DNA of 64,000 nt from Acidimicrobiaceae bacterium (GCA_003153575.1 PLZW01000001.1:284548-348547), one strand, 5' to 3'; numbered from the stretch's first letter, positions 1-8,884 are shown. The notes: a model not told the origin generated them from the letters alone. A program made the numbers and translations.

Positions 1-633
1 ATCTTCACCCTGTATGCCGTCGGGCGGGGCGGCGTGCTGGGGGACGTGGAGTCGGTGGTGGTGGCGAGTGCCTTCGGCTATTTCAATCCGGAAGTGGTCG
101 ACGCCCTATGGAACCTCGGCAAGCAGCACGTCGCCCCCCGTGAGGCCGCCCGCGCCTACCTCGACTGCGCGGCCGAGGTCGGCCGTCGGGCCCTCGTGGA
201 CATCGAGGGCCTCGACGCCATGGTCACGGCGGCCGATGCCGTCAATGACGCCGCCGATCCGGTGGGACTCGCCCTCTATGCCGGGTATCGGGGTGAGCTC
301 CTGGTCGACGACACGCCCGGACGGGCCCTCCAGATCGTCAACGTCCTGCGCGAGCTGCGCGGAAGTGCCCATCTGATCGCGCTGCGGGCTTGCGGCGTCG
401 ACGCCCGGACGGCGCACTTCATCAAGCGGCCGGGTGACGGAGCCATGTTCGGATGGCCCGCCGACTTCCTGCCCGAGATCAGCGAGGACCAGCGGGCGGC
501 AGCGGCGCGGGCCGAGTCCCTCACCGACGACCTGGTGCGACCGGCCTACGCCGCGCTCGACGACGACGGGTCGGCCGCCCTGCTCCGCGGACTCGACAAC
601 ATGGCGGTGGCCCTCGGGAGCGCCCCCGACTGA
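1..633 (+). CDS. SCO6745-family protein, 5' end cut by the window
   Basis: The reading frame is open from the first base, so the start lies outside the window; about 210 C-terminal residues are present. The pattern (F-x-F-NP near the start, LYAGY in the middle, LRELRGSAH followed by ALRACGVDA, then a C-terminal helix ending RPAYAALDDD) matches the actinobacterial SCO6745 family. These are all-helical proteins of about 250-290 residues with no established biochemical role. The codon-level bias is that of its neighbours. Family membership is by recall of the motif pattern; function is unknown. Confidence 0.7.
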   Translation: MFTLYAVGRGGVLGDVESVVVASAFGYFNPEVVDALWNLGKQHVAPREAARAYLDCAAEVGRRALVDIEGLDAMVTAADAVNDAADPVGLALYAGYRGELLVDDTPGRALQIVNVLRELRGSAHLIALRACGVDARTAHFIKRPGDGAMFGWPADFLPEISEDQRAAAARAESLTDDLVRPAYAALDDDGSAALLRGLDNMAVALGSAPD

Positions 634-791
634 CCCGTCGCCGAGTACCTGTCCGGGCAATGGGGCAGGTGCAACGTCGTCCATCGGGTGATCGGCGTCG
701 ACCGGGGCGGTGCTGTGCCCGGCCCTGGAGCCCGAGGGCAGCTGAATGGGAGCGCTAGCATCGGATGTCCGCACGAGCCCGGGGGAACCAC

Positions 792-1145
792 ATGGACGGT
801 GACTGGGCACGGCCGGTGGTCCACTGGGAGATCGTGGCCCGTGACTCCGCCGCCCAGGCCAGTTTCTACCGGCAGCTGTTCCACTGGGAGATCGCCGACG
901 GTGCCTTCATGGAAGTGCCGGCCGGCCTCGGCGGCCCCGAACCTGGACCCGGGGGCCACATCCGGACCGGTGATGAGCCCGCGGTGGTCCTGTACGTACA
1001 AGTCGGCGACCTGAGAGCCACGTTGGTCCGGGCGGGCGAGCTGGGAGGTCGGATCACCTCCGACCCCATCGACCTCCCCGACGGCCCGACCGTCGCCTTC
1101 ATCACCGACCCGGAGGGCAACGCCGTCGGCCTCGTGCAGCAGTAG
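792..1145 (+). CDS. VOC (glyoxalase/dioxygenase-fold) family protein
   Basis: A 117-residue protein with the single-module VOC pattern: an N-terminal WEI-x-ARD-S strand and helix (separate in sequence and time of the ligand), FY-x-x-LF-W, a central PAVVLYVQVGDL strand and a C-terminal FITDPEGNAVGLVQQ. Such proteins are metal-binding or antibiotic-binding dimers; the substrate cannot be told. The ATG at 792 is chosen because GGGGGA precedes it at a good distance; an in-frame start 27 bases upstream lacks this. The stop codon lies inside a 23-bp tandem duplication. Confidence 0.8.
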   Translation: MDGDWARPVVHWEIVARDSAAQASFYRQLFHWEIADGAFMEVPAGLGGPEPGPGGHIRTGDEPAVVLYVQVGDLRATLVRAGELGGRITSDPIDLPDGPTVAFITDPEGNAVGLVQQ

Positions 1146-1170
1146 GGGTCGGCCTCGTGCAGCAGTAGGG
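1125..1170. repeat. 23-bp perfect tandem duplication across a stop codon
   Basis: Bases 1125-1147 are repeated exactly at 1148-1170, and the next three bases (GTC) begin a third copy. The first copy encodes the last residues and stop of the VOC gene; the second sits between that stop and the stop of the convergent gene. The duplication does not change the VOC protein. Confidence 0.9.
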
Positions 1171-1171
1171 G

Positions 1172-1459
1172 TCAGTCCAACTCGTGGAAGCGCTTCACAC
1201 TGACGGAGTCGGGGTCGATGTGGGACCGGAACTCCCGACAGGCGTCGTCCTCGGACCGCATCTGGTCGCCGGCGTCGGCTGACGCGGGCCCGTCCCACAG
1301 GGTGAGGACCAACCAGTCGGCGTCCTCGCCGCGGGCGATGGTCCTGCGCACCAGCCCTTGCTGTCGATAGGCGAAATCCGACTGCAGCCGCTTGTCGGCG
1401 AGCAGGAACGCCACGTCGTCGGTATCGCTGCGCAACCGGAAGGACAGGGACTCGATCAC
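1172..1459 (-). CDS. Small protein resembling the dimeric alpha-beta barrel (ABM-like) fold
   Basis: A 95-residue protein starting with GTG. It has an N-terminal strand (ESLSFRLRS), a helical stretch around ADKRLQSDF, a strand DWLVLTLWDGP and a final helix and strand ending KRFHELD. This layout fits the stress-responsive / antibiotic-biosynthesis-monooxygenase type of ferredoxin-like barrel, where the second strand carries a similar LVLTLWD pattern. No catalytic residues are recognisable. It is convergent with the VOC gene and its own upstream neighbour is the transglutaminase operon end. The family assignment is tentative. Confidence 0.6.
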   Translation of the reverse strand: MIESLSFRLRSDTDDVAFLLADKRLQSDFAYRQQGLVRRTIARGEDADWLVLTLWDGPASADAGDQMRSEDDACREFRSHIDPDSVSVKRFHELD

Positions 1460-1539
1460 CGGGACTCACGCTACTTCCGGCGGGCCGGCCGCCGCGACCT
1501 CTACCTCCGTGGCCGTACAGCCGATCGACAGATGGGCGT

Positions 1540-2421
1540 TCAGTCCGCCAGCACGTGACGGACGTCGACGGCCACGTCGAGCAGGTGTGAGTCGCCGCCC
1601 CCGAACACGATGCCCTTCAACGGCGACACGTCGGCGTAGTCCCGGCCCCAGGCGGTGGTCACGTACCCGGCGCCGACGACCTTGTCGTTGGTCGGGTCGA
1701 GGTCGAGCCAGCCCCAGCCGGGCACGAAGACCGAGAGCCAGGCGTGGGACGCGTCGGCCCCCACCAGACGCTCCTCGCCGGGAGGTGCCTCTGTCTCCAG
1801 GTAGCCGCTGACGTAGCGGGCGGCCAGGCCCATCGACCGCACGCAGCCGACGGCCAGATGGGCGAAGTCCTGGCAGACTCCCCGACGGTGGGCGAGCACC
1901 TCGTCGAGCGGAGTGGTGACCGTCGTGAAGCCGGGGTCGTAGAGGAAGTCGGCGTGGATCCGCTCCGTCAGGGCGGCCACCGCGTCGACGAGGGGCGCAC
2001 CCGGGGGGAACGACGGCTCGGCGTACTCGCGCACGATGCGAGCCGTCGACACCAGGGGCGACTCGAAGCAGAACTCCCGGGCGTCCAGCATGGCGGGGCT
2101 CAGGTCGTTGGTGAGCAGGTCGAGCGCCTCGCCCCACCCGGGCCCGACGGCGGGGAGCGGGTCGCCGTCCACGACGTCGACGGTGCTCACCGCGGTGACC
2201 GTCATTTCGGTGAACGGGCCGTCCACCACGAAGGCGGCCACCGGGTTGCCGTAGAAGTCGGACCGCTCGCTCCATCCCGTGGGTGCAGGCTCGACCACCA
2301 GGTCGCTCGCCACACACCTCTGGCGGTCCGTGTCCCGGGGCCGCAGGTGGGCCTCGTTGCGGCAGCGACTGACCGGCGCGCTGTAGTGGTAGTCGGTCCG
2401 ATGCTCGATCCGGTACCTCAC
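1540..2421 (-). CDS. Transglutaminase-like protein with bacterial N-terminal domain
   Basis: A 293-residue cytoplasmic protein: an N-terminal beta domain (RYRIEHRTDYHYSAPV) typical of bacterial transglutaminase-like proteins, then the papain-fold core. The catalytic Cys is in RGVCQDFAHL, the His in ASHAWLSVF and the Asp in LDLDPTND, so the triad is complete. It could act as a peptidase, transamidase or deamidase. Its GTG start overlaps the stop of the upstream ATP-grasp/alpha-E gene by four bases (GTGA), so it is the last gene of the four-gene operon 1540-7713. The same association is known from many bacteria and has been predicted to make or process a peptide tag. Confidence 0.92.
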   Translation of the reverse strand: MRYRIEHRTDYHYSAPVSRCRNEAHLRPRDTDRQRCVASDLVVEPAPTGWSERSDFYGNPVAAFVVDGPFTEMTVTAVSTVDVVDGDPLPAVGPGWGEALDLLTNDLSPAMLDAREFCFESPLVSTARIVREYAEPSFPPGAPLVDAVAALTERIHADFLYDPGFTTVTTPLDEVLAHRRGVCQDFAHLAVGCVRSMGLAARYVSGYLETEAPPGEERLVGADASHAWLSVFVPGWGWLDLDPTNDKVVGAGYVTTAWGRDYADVSPLKGIVFGGGDSHLLDVAVDVRHVLAD

Positions 2422-5099
2422 GACCCACCGCCGATGCTCTCGAGCTGCCCGCCGGCCAGCACCGAGAGTCTCTCATGGGCGAAGTACGTGCTCCCCAGCG
2501 ACTCCAGCAGATCGCCGAGCAGGCCGTCCGTCGTGGCGAACACCGAGTCGAGCTCCGACCGGCGGCCGGCGGCGGCGTCGACGGCCGACAGACGGTCGGG
2601 GTCGGTGAGGCGGAGGAGGGTGATGGTCTCGAGGGCCAGCCGCTCCTCGTTGCCGAGGCGCTGGGCCGAGGAGCGCTTGGGCAACTCGGCCAGGTGGGCG
2701 ACCAGCTCGTCCAGCTGGAACAGGACGCTCCTCGGGTTGGCCACGTCGTAGACCAGCAGGTCGAGGGCGCCGGCGACGTGCAGGATCGACCCGGCCCGAC
2801 GACGGAAGATCATCAAGCTCTCGGACGTCTTCAGCAGCGACTCGACGAGCAGGTCCTCGACCACGTCGGTCCGCTTCTCGACGAGCACCGACCGGAGGAG
2901 GCGCACGAGTGACCGGGCCCGCTCCAGGCGCCGACCCCCGTCGAGGAACAGCCAGGCTGAGTCGCGCTCCATGTTCTCGGAACACACCCCGGACAGGGCC
3001 AGGAGCGACCGCTGCAGGCGGAGCAGGCTGGGCTGGGCCCCCACGAACTGGGTGGGCGGTCGGCGACGGAACCGGCCGAGCTCCTCCTCGATGTCGCCCA
3101 CCAGCTGCCACGTGTCGGCCGACAGCTGCTCACGCACCGAATAGGCGGACTCGACCAGGATCCCGAGTGTCGACACCAGGCTGCCGTCCGTGCTCTCGTC
3201 GAACAGGAGGGCCAGCGCGGTGCGGTCGTGGGGCAGCACACCCTCGGCCACCGACCGGGCGGGAGCGGCGTCGCCGGGTGGGACCGGTGTGCCGACGGCA
3301 GCCGCATCGGCTGCCGGATCGAAGCCGGACGCGGCCCCGAGTGCGGCGAGCAGGACCTGGAGCGACTGGGCCCCGTCCTCGTCACCGGAACCGATCGGCT
3401 GGTCGAGGCGGGCCAGGACCGTGCGGATGAGCCGCACCACCAGCTCGGCGTGCTCGGAGCTGCGCCCGAGGGTGAACAGGCGGGCGGCCACACGGCCCGG
3501 CAGGGCCACCACCAACTCGGGCACGAGCACCGGCCGGGGCGTGGCCCGGACCGACGGGAGCCACGGGCTCTGCTGGAGTGCCGGCTCGGCCGAGGCCACC
3601 CAGGTGTCCTTACTGGTGCCGTCGCCCCGACTCGAGATGACGAGCGATCCGGTGTCGGCGCCCACCCGGGTGAGCCCTCCGGGCAGGAGGCGGAACGCAT
3701 AGGAGTCCGCCGCGTCGTCGGCCACGGCGAACGTCCGGAGGACCACTGGCCGGGGTACCAGCGTGCCGTCGTCGGCCACCGTCGGCATGGTCGACGGCAC
3801 CACGATCTCCTGGCCGACCCAGTCGCCGGGCCGGGCCCGGACCCGCTCCTGCAGTTCGTCGCGCCCGGCCCGGGTCAGCAGAGCCGGCCGGACCGGGCGG
3901 GAGCCATCGGACGGCCGGACCGGCAGGAGCAGGAGGTGGTCGAAGCCGGCCAGCACGTGGCTCAGGCCATCGGGGCGACCGCACCACCAGCTCTGCGGGC
4001 CGCGCAGGGCGAGGTCCTCGCCGAGCAGGGCGGGCGCCACGTCGGCCAGGAGTGCGGCCAGCGCCGGGCTCTCCAGGATCCCCGAGCCGAGCGGGTTGAG
4101 AACCGCCACCCGGCCGCGGCGCGCCACCTCCAGCAGGCCGGGTACGCCGAGCAGCGAGTCGGCCCGCAGTTCGACCGGGTCGCACCACCGGTCGTCCACC
4201 CGGCGGATGACGACGTCGACCGGGTCCAGCCCGGACAGCGACCGCAACCACACCCGGTTGTTCTGGACCACCAGGTCCCGGCCCTCCACAAGGGGGTAGC
4301 CCAGGTACGAGGCGAGGTAGGCGTGCTCGAAATAGGTCTCCGACAGCGGGCCCGGTGTGAGGATGACCACCCGGGGTTCGTCGGTGCCCTCGGGAGCGGC
4401 GCGGGCGACGCCGGCCCGGATGGCCCGGAAGAAACCGGCCTGACGCTCCATACCCGACGCCCGGTGCAGGGCGGGCAGGACCCGGGACAGCGCCGACCGA
4501 TTGACGAGGGCGTAGCCGAGCCCGGAGGGGGCCTGTGCCCGGTCGGCCACCGCCCGGAAGCTCCCGTCGGACTCGCGCACCACGTCGACGGCGGTCAGGA
4601 ACAGGTGGTGGGCGCCGGGTAAGGGGATGCCGGCGCAGGGGCGCAGGAACGCCGGGTGGCCGAGCACCACTTCGGCGGGCACCAGGCCCCGGGCCACCAG
4701 GGAGCGGTCGCCGTAGAGGTCGACGTTGACCAGATCGAGCAGCAGCGCCCGCTGGGCGACGGCCCGTTCGAGGCGGGCCCACTCGACGGGGTCGAGCACA
4801 AGGGGCACCGGGTCGAGCGTCCACGGGCGGCGCACGCTGCGCCCGTCCACCGCCACGTTGTAGGTGGCCCCTTCGTTGCGCAGCAGGCGGGCCAGTTCGT
4901 CGCGCCGGGAGGCCAACCCGTCAGGTCCGAACCCGTCGAGGGCCTCGGCCACCTGACGCCATCGGGCGCGGACGGACCCGTCGTCCTCCCGGAACTCGTC
5001 GGTGCACCCGGGGGGCGCGCCATACGCCGCCACCGGTGACGGGGCAGCCGTCCGGTCGTCCGACGGGCCGAGCGGGCCCACCGGTACGGCGGTGGTCAC
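2418..5099 (-). CDS. Circularly permuted ATP-grasp fused to an alpha-E domain
   Basis: An 893-residue fusion. Residues 1 to about 520 are a circularly permuted ATP-grasp module (DUF404/DUF407 type), recognisable by YNVAVDG, LTPGPLSETYFEHAYLA, IRRVDDRWCDP and a terminal SKDTWV. The remainder is an alpha-E (DUF403) helical domain beginning near LPGRVAARLFTLGR. Compared with the stand-alone ATP-grasp at 6205, the acidic LEDN stretch reads VADRAQ here and the VVKPANESGGYG stretch is replaced by a proline/arginine-rich LLPVRPSDG, so nucleotide binding may be lost. The GTG at 5099 is chosen because it overlaps the upstream stop by GTGA; further in-frame sequence upstream is a shadow of the preceding gene. 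Confidence 0.88.
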   Translation of the reverse strand: MTTAVPVGPLGPSDDRTAAPSPVAAYGAPPGCTDEFREDDGSVRARWRQVAEALDGFGPDGLASRRDELARLLRNEGATYNVAVDGRSVRRPWTLDPVPLVLDPVEWARLERAVAQRALLLDLVNVDLYGDRSLVARGLVPAEVVLGHPAFLRPCAGIPLPGAHHLFLTAVDVVRESDGSFRAVADRAQAPSGLGYALVNRSALSRVLPALHRASGMERQAGFFRAIRAGVARAAPEGTDEPRVVILTPGPLSETYFEHAYLASYLGYPLVEGRDLVVQNNRVWLRSLSGLDPVDVVIRRVDDRWCDPVELRADSLLGVPGLLEVARRGRVAVLNPLGSGILESPALAALLADVAPALLGEDLALRGPQSWWCGRPDGLSHVLAGFDHLLLLPVRPSDGSRPVRPALLTRAGRDELQERVRARPGDWVGQEIVVPSTMPTVADDGTLVPRPVVLRTFAVADDAADSYAFRLLPGGLTRVGADTGSLVISSRGDGTSKDTWVASAEPALQQSPWLPSVRATPRPVLVPELVVALPGRVAARLFTLGRSSEHAELVVRLIRTVLARLDQPIGSGDEDGAQSLQVLLAALGAASGFDPAADAAAVGTPVPPGDAAPARSVAEGVLPHDRTALALLFDESTDGSLVSTLGILVESAYSVREQLSADTWQLVGDIEEELGRFRRRPPTQFVGAQPSLLRLQRSLLALSGVCSENMERDSAWLFLDGGRRLERARSLVRLLRSVLVEKRTDVVEDLLVESLLKTSESLMIFRRRAGSILHVAGALDLLVYDVANPRSVLFQLDELVAHLAELPKRSSAQRLGNEERLALETITLLRLTDPDRLSAVDAAAGRRSELDSVFATTDGLLGDLLESLGSTYFAHERLSVLAGGQLESIGGGS

Positions 5100-6079
5100 T
5101 GGGTGGCGGTCGCCGGCTCCCAGCCGACGAAGTTCGGCCGGAAATAGGTGTCGTCCACGCGCTGGTGGATCTCCACCAGGGACAGCTGTACTTCCTCGAG
5201 GAATTCGCTCAGACCGCCGACCGTGAGTCGGGCCACTGATGCCGCGGCGACCACCATGGAGGCATTCTGGCAGGCTTCCTGGGCCCCCTCGGAGTGCGGG
5301 AGCGCCTTGAGCTGGGCCCGGGCCTCGGTCAGGCAGGCGCCCACGGCCCGGGGGAAGCGGTCGTCCTGGAGCAGGAACCGGAGGGTCGAGCCGCCCTGCG
5401 GTCGGGCCGGCATGGCCCGACGGAACGGCTGATAGGCGGCCAGCGACCGGAGTACGGCCATCCAGTGGACGACGTCGTAGGGGTCGTCGGCCCCGGGGTG
5501 GTGGAGCGAGTCCGAGCGCACGTCGAGCACCCGGGTGGTGAGGTCGGCGCGCTCGATGTTCTGGCCGAGGACCAGGAACGACATGGCCTCGTCCCGGCTC
5601 ATGGTGCCGAGCAGGATGCCGTGGATGCACTGGCACCCGGCGATGATCCGTCGCAGCCAGAGGACCCGGCCCTCCCGGGAGTGGGCCTCGTGGAGGTGGT
5701 CGTGGCTGCCGAGCCACAGGTTGTTGCAGGCCTCCCACGCCTCGCGGGGGACCACCGGCCGGGCGGTGCGGAGGTTCTCCCGGGCCGCCGTCAGCGAGGC
5801 CAGGATCGACGAGCCGTTCCCTTCGCCATGGAGGAGGAACTCGATGACGTCCTCCTCGGCCGCCCGGACGTCGTCGGGGTCCTCGGCCTCCTGGTAGCGC
5901 TCGGCGAACTCGGAGTCGACCCCGGCGATGGCGAGCAGGGGCTCCCAGCCCACGTCCTCGCCTACGGGCAAGTCGACATGGGCGTCGGTGTGGACCTGGA
6001 CGATCCTGGCCGTGCCCTCGGCCCGCTCCAGGTGCCGTCCGGCCCAGTAGACGGCTTCGGCCATGCGTGCGAGCAGCAT
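5096..6079 (-). CDS. Alpha-E domain protein (DUF403)
   Basis: A 327-residue all-helical protein that opens with the family signature MLLARMAEAVYWAGRHLERAE and continues with repeated helices (SFLVLGQNIERADLTTRVLDV). Alpha-E proteins have no proven activity; they always occur with circularly permuted ATP-grasp and transglutaminase genes and are thought to be partner or substrate-handling subunits of that system. The ATG at 6079 is preceded by AAAGGGG about eight bases upstream and places the signature at the N-terminus. A GTG at 6208 would overlap the preceding stop by four bases but add 43 uncharacteristic residues. Confidence 0.9.
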   Translation of the reverse strand: MLLARMAEAVYWAGRHLERAEGTARIVQVHTDAHVDLPVGEDVGWEPLLAIAGVDSEFAERYQEAEDPDDVRAAEEDVIEFLLHGEGNGSSILASLTAARENLRTARPVVPREAWEACNNLWLGSHDHLHEAHSREGRVLWLRRIIAGCQCIHGILLGTMSRDEAMSFLVLGQNIERADLTTRVLDVRSDSLHHPGADDPYDVVHWMAVLRSLAAYQPFRRAMPARPQGGSTLRFLLQDDRFPRAVGACLTEARAQLKALPHSEGAQEACQNASMVVAAASVARLTVGGLSEFLEEVQLSLVEIHQRVDDTYFRPNFVGWEPATATQ

Positions 6080-6204
6080 CGTGCCACCCCTTTCGTCCCG
6101 TTCCTCCGGTTCGTCCTGCTCCGCCCGGTGCTGCTGGTCGTGCCTGTCCGGCGCCGCCCCCGCGGTGTCGGTCCCCGGACCGTCGACCATGTCGACCGGG
6201 TCGC

Positions 6205-7713
6205 TCACGAGGGCTCGTCGCCCGGGGCGTCGACCACCCAGGTGTCCTTGCTGCCCCCGCCCTGGGACGAGTTGACGACCAGGGACCCTTGGCGTCGGGC
6301 CACCCTCGTCAGGCCGCCCCGGGTCACGTAGGCGCCATCGGGTCCCATGAGCGTGAACGGGCGGAGATCGACGTGTCGGGGCGCCACCGCGTCGTCGCAC
6401 AGCGTCGGGGCGGTCGAGAGCTTGATGATCGGCTGGGCCACCCACCGGTTCGGTTGGTCCTCGACCTCCTTGGCCGCGGTGGCCAGCTCCTCATCGGTGG
6501 CCTGGGAGCCCACCAGCACCCCGTAGCCGCCCGATTCGTTGGCCGGTTTGACCACGAGGTCGGCCATATTGGCCAGGACATGGGCCCGGGATGCCGGATC
6601 GCTGCAGCGGAAGGTGGGGATGGTCCAGAGGATGGGCTCCTCGTCGAGGTAGAAGCGGATGATGTCCGGGACGTAGGAGTAGACCTTCTTGTCGTCGGCG
6701 ATGCCGGCCCCGGGGGCGTTGACCAGGGCGACCCGGCCGGCCTTCCAGGCCCGCATCAGGCCGGGCACGCCGAGCATCGAGTCGGCCCGGAATACCTCGG
6801 GGTCCAAGAAGACGTCGTCGACCCGTCGGTAGATCACGTCGACCTGCTCGAGGCCGTCGATGGTGCGGGCGTAGACGCAGTCGTCGTCGAGCACGACCAG
6901 GTCGCCTCCCTCGACCAGCTCGACCCCCAGCTGCTGGGCCAGGAACGCGTGCTCGAAGTAGGCGGAGTTGTAGATGCCCGGGGTGAGCACGACGATGGTC
7001 GGGTCGCCGGTCGACGGCGACACCGAGGCCAGCGTGGCGGCCAGGCGGCCGACATAGGGGTCGACGGGTTCGATGCTGTAGTGGCGGAACATCTCGGGGA
7101 AGATGTGCTTGGTGACCATCCGGTTCTCGAGCAGGTAGGAGACCCCGGACGGCACCCGTAGGTTGTCCTCCAGCACGTACCAGATCCCCTGGTCGTCGCG
7201 GATCAGGTCGCTCCCGCAGATGTGGACCCAGATGCCCCCGGGAGGATCCACTCCGACGCACTCGCGGCGGAAGTTGGGGGAACCGCTGACCAGATCGGCC
7301 GGGACCACCCCCTCGCTCACCGCCCGCTGGTCGTGGTAGCAGTCGTCGATGAACAGGTTGAGGGCGGAGAGGCGTTGGACCAGTCCCGCCTCGATGACCT
7401 GCCACTGGTTGCGGGGGATGATCCTCGGGATGATGTCGAACGGCCACGGCCGGTCGACGCCGACCCCCTCGTCGTAGACGGTGAAGGTGACGCCGATCGC
7501 CCGGATCTCGCGGTCGGCGGCCAGCTGGCGTTCGGCCAGCGCGTCGGCTCCGAGCTCGGCGAAGTAGGTCCAGAGGGCCTCGGCCGAGGGCCGAGGGGCG
7601 CCGTCGGGCGCCACCAGCTCGTCGAAGAAGGGGGCGGGGTCGTAGGACGGCCAGGCACGCGTGCCGGCCCCGGGCCGGGCCGGCGGCGCGAGGGGGTCCA
7701 CGGGTGCATCCAC
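6205..7713 (-). CDS. Circularly permuted ATP-grasp family protein
   Basis: About 502 residues. Motifs of the active form are all visible: FDELVAPDG near the N-terminus, PFDIIPRIIP, LEDNLRVPSGVSYLLENR, TPGIYNSAYFEHAFLA, YRRVDDVFLDP, VVKPANESGGYG and a final SKDTWVVDAP. ATP-grasp enzymes join a carboxylate to an amine through an acyl phosphate; here an amide or peptide bond to an unknown substrate is the likely product. It is the first gene of the operon ending with the transglutaminase. The start is uncertain: GTG at 7713 has GGGGGA upstream, while ATG codons at 7749 and 7779 are in frame. It is divergent from the acyl carrier protein gene. Confidence 0.9.
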   Translation of the reverse strand: MDAPVDPLAPPARPGAGTRAWPSYDPAPFFDELVAPDGAPRPSAEALWTYFAELGADALAERQLAADREIRAIGVTFTVYDEGVGVDRPWPFDIIPRIIPRNQWQVIEAGLVQRLSALNLFIDDCYHDQRAVSEGVVPADLVSGSPNFRRECVGVDPPGGIWVHICGSDLIRDDQGIWYVLEDNLRVPSGVSYLLENRMVTKHIFPEMFRHYSIEPVDPYVGRLAATLASVSPSTGDPTIVVLTPGIYNSAYFEHAFLAQQLGVELVEGGDLVVLDDDCVYARTIDGLEQVDVIYRRVDDVFLDPEVFRADSMLGVPGLMRAWKAGRVALVNAPGAGIADDKKVYSYVPDIIRFYLDEEPILWTIPTFRCSDPASRAHVLANMADLVVKPANESGGYGVLVGSQATDEELATAAKEVEDQPNRWVAQPIIKLSTAPTLCDDAVAPRHVDLRPFTLMGPDGAYVTRGGLTRVARRQGSLVVNSSQGGGSKDTWVVDAPGDEPS

Positions 7714-7883
7714 GTCAACGAGTGTCCCCCATCGGTGGGTCGGACGCATTGCTGCAGTGTTTCCACTCCGTGAATGCACGGCTCGGGTATCATTCCCGCA
7801 GACCAGGGCCGAGTTCCGGCCATGGTCCCGACCCCGAAACAGGAGACGCCGTGCCCGCTGAAACCCATGTGGAGAAGGGTCCC

Positions 7884-8147
7884 ATGGACCGTCAGCAGAT
7901 ACTGGAGCTCATCCGTGAGCTCCTGGCCGACATCCTGGAGATCGAACCGTCCGCCATCAGCGAGTCGTCCTCGTTCGCCGAGGACCTGGATGCCGACTCC
8001 CTGGCCCTGATCGAGCTGGTCGAGGGCCTGGAGGAGGAGCTCGGCGAGCGCTCGGTCGGCTTTCGGATCGACGACGAGGACCTGGAGGAGCTGCGGACGG
8101 TCCGCGACGCCGTCGACTACGTGCACACCAAGCTCGAGGGGGCCTGA
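7884..8147 (+). CDS. acpP: Acyl carrier protein
   Basis: An 87-residue acidic four-helix protein with the phosphopantetheine site in EDLDADSLALIEL (Ser of DSL). The C-terminal helix VRDAVDYVHTKL is normal for fatty-acid ACPs. It carries growing acyl chains in the cytoplasm. The ATG at 7884 follows GGAGAAGGG; a GTG at 7851 with AGGAGA upstream would give 99 residues and cannot be excluded. Placement directly before rnc with an 8-base gap is the usual bacterial arrangement, which favours the primary-metabolism ACP over a polyketide one, though no fab genes are nearby. Confidence 0.9.
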   Translation: MDRQQILELIRELLADILEIEPSAISESSSFAEDLDADSLALIELVEGLEEELGERSVGFRIDDEDLEELRTVRDAVDYVHTKLEGA

Positions 8148-8155
8148 GGCGCCCG

Positions 8156-8884
8156 ATGGCGCCGAGTGACGACGCGGGGGACACCGCTACCGACGGGCGG
8201 CTCGCCGAGCGGCTCGGCCACCGGTTTACCCGTCCTGAGCTGCTCGGACAGGCGTTGTCCCACCGGTCCTGGTGCTCCGAGCACGGAGGCCGGGCCTCCA
8301 ACGAGCGGCTCGAGTACCTGGGGGACGCCGTCCTCGGACTGATCGTGGCCGAGTACACCTTCCGCGTCCACCCGGAACTGTCCGACGGGATGCTGTCCAA
8401 GGTCCGGGCCTCCGTGGTGAACGCCCACGTCCTGGCCGAGGTGGCCGTCGAGCTGGGCATCGCCGAGCACCTCCGACTCGGCAAGGGCGAGGACGCCTCG
8501 GGTGGCCGCACCAAGGTCTCGATCCTGGCCGACACCATGGAGGCCGTGATCGGTGCCGTGTACCTCGATGCCGGCCTCGACACCACCCGTGAGCTGGTCC
8601 TCTCGATGCTGGTGACGCGGATCACGGCGGCTGTGGGCGAGCCCGGCGAGTCGGATCACAAGAGCCGGTTGCAAGAGGAGGCCGTGCGGCTCGGGCTCGG
8701 CGTTCCCCGGTACGACCTGGAGGGATTCGGACCCGATCATGCTCGGAGGTATCTGGCCACGGTGTACGTTGCTGGCCAGCGCCTCGGTACGGGGGAGGGT
8801 CGCTCCAAGAAGGACGCCGAGCAGGTTGCCGCCCAGGCGGCCTGCGGATCGTTGGAAGCCGAGAGAGGCGGGGGAAATGCCTGA
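8156..8884 (+). CDS. rnc: Ribonuclease III
   Basis: 242 residues. The RNase III signature NERLEYLGDAVLG is at residues 49-61 with the catalytic acidic residues, the second acidic cluster is in DTMEAVIGAVYLD, and a double-stranded RNA-binding domain fills the C-terminus (SRLQEEAVRLG through KKDAEQVAAQAA). It cuts double-stranded RNA in rRNA precursors and mRNA. The last bases overlap mutM by eight bases, so the two are translationally coupled. Confidence 0.97.
   Translation: MAPSDDAGDTATDGRLAERLGHRFTRPELLGQALSHRSWCSEHGGRASNERLEYLGDAVLGLIVAEYTFRVHPELSDGMLSKVRASVVNAHVLAEVAVELGIAEHLRLGKGEDASGGRTKVSILADTMEAVIGAVYLDAGLDTTRELVLSMLVTRITAAVGEPGESDHKSRLQEEAVRLGLGVPRYDLEGFGPDHARRYLATVYVAGQRLGTGEGRSKKDAEQVAAQAACGSLEAERGGGNA

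Noticed and set aside
106-810. 234-codon frame opposite the SCO6745 and VOC genes
   Set aside because: It is the antisense shadow of a well-supported gene; its composition is Pro/Gly/Arg-rich without motifs.
5100-5738. N-terminal extension of the ATP-grasp/alpha-E fusion
   Set aside because: The frame stays open for 213 codons upstream, but this region codes the alpha-E protein in another frame; the GTGA overlap gives a better start.
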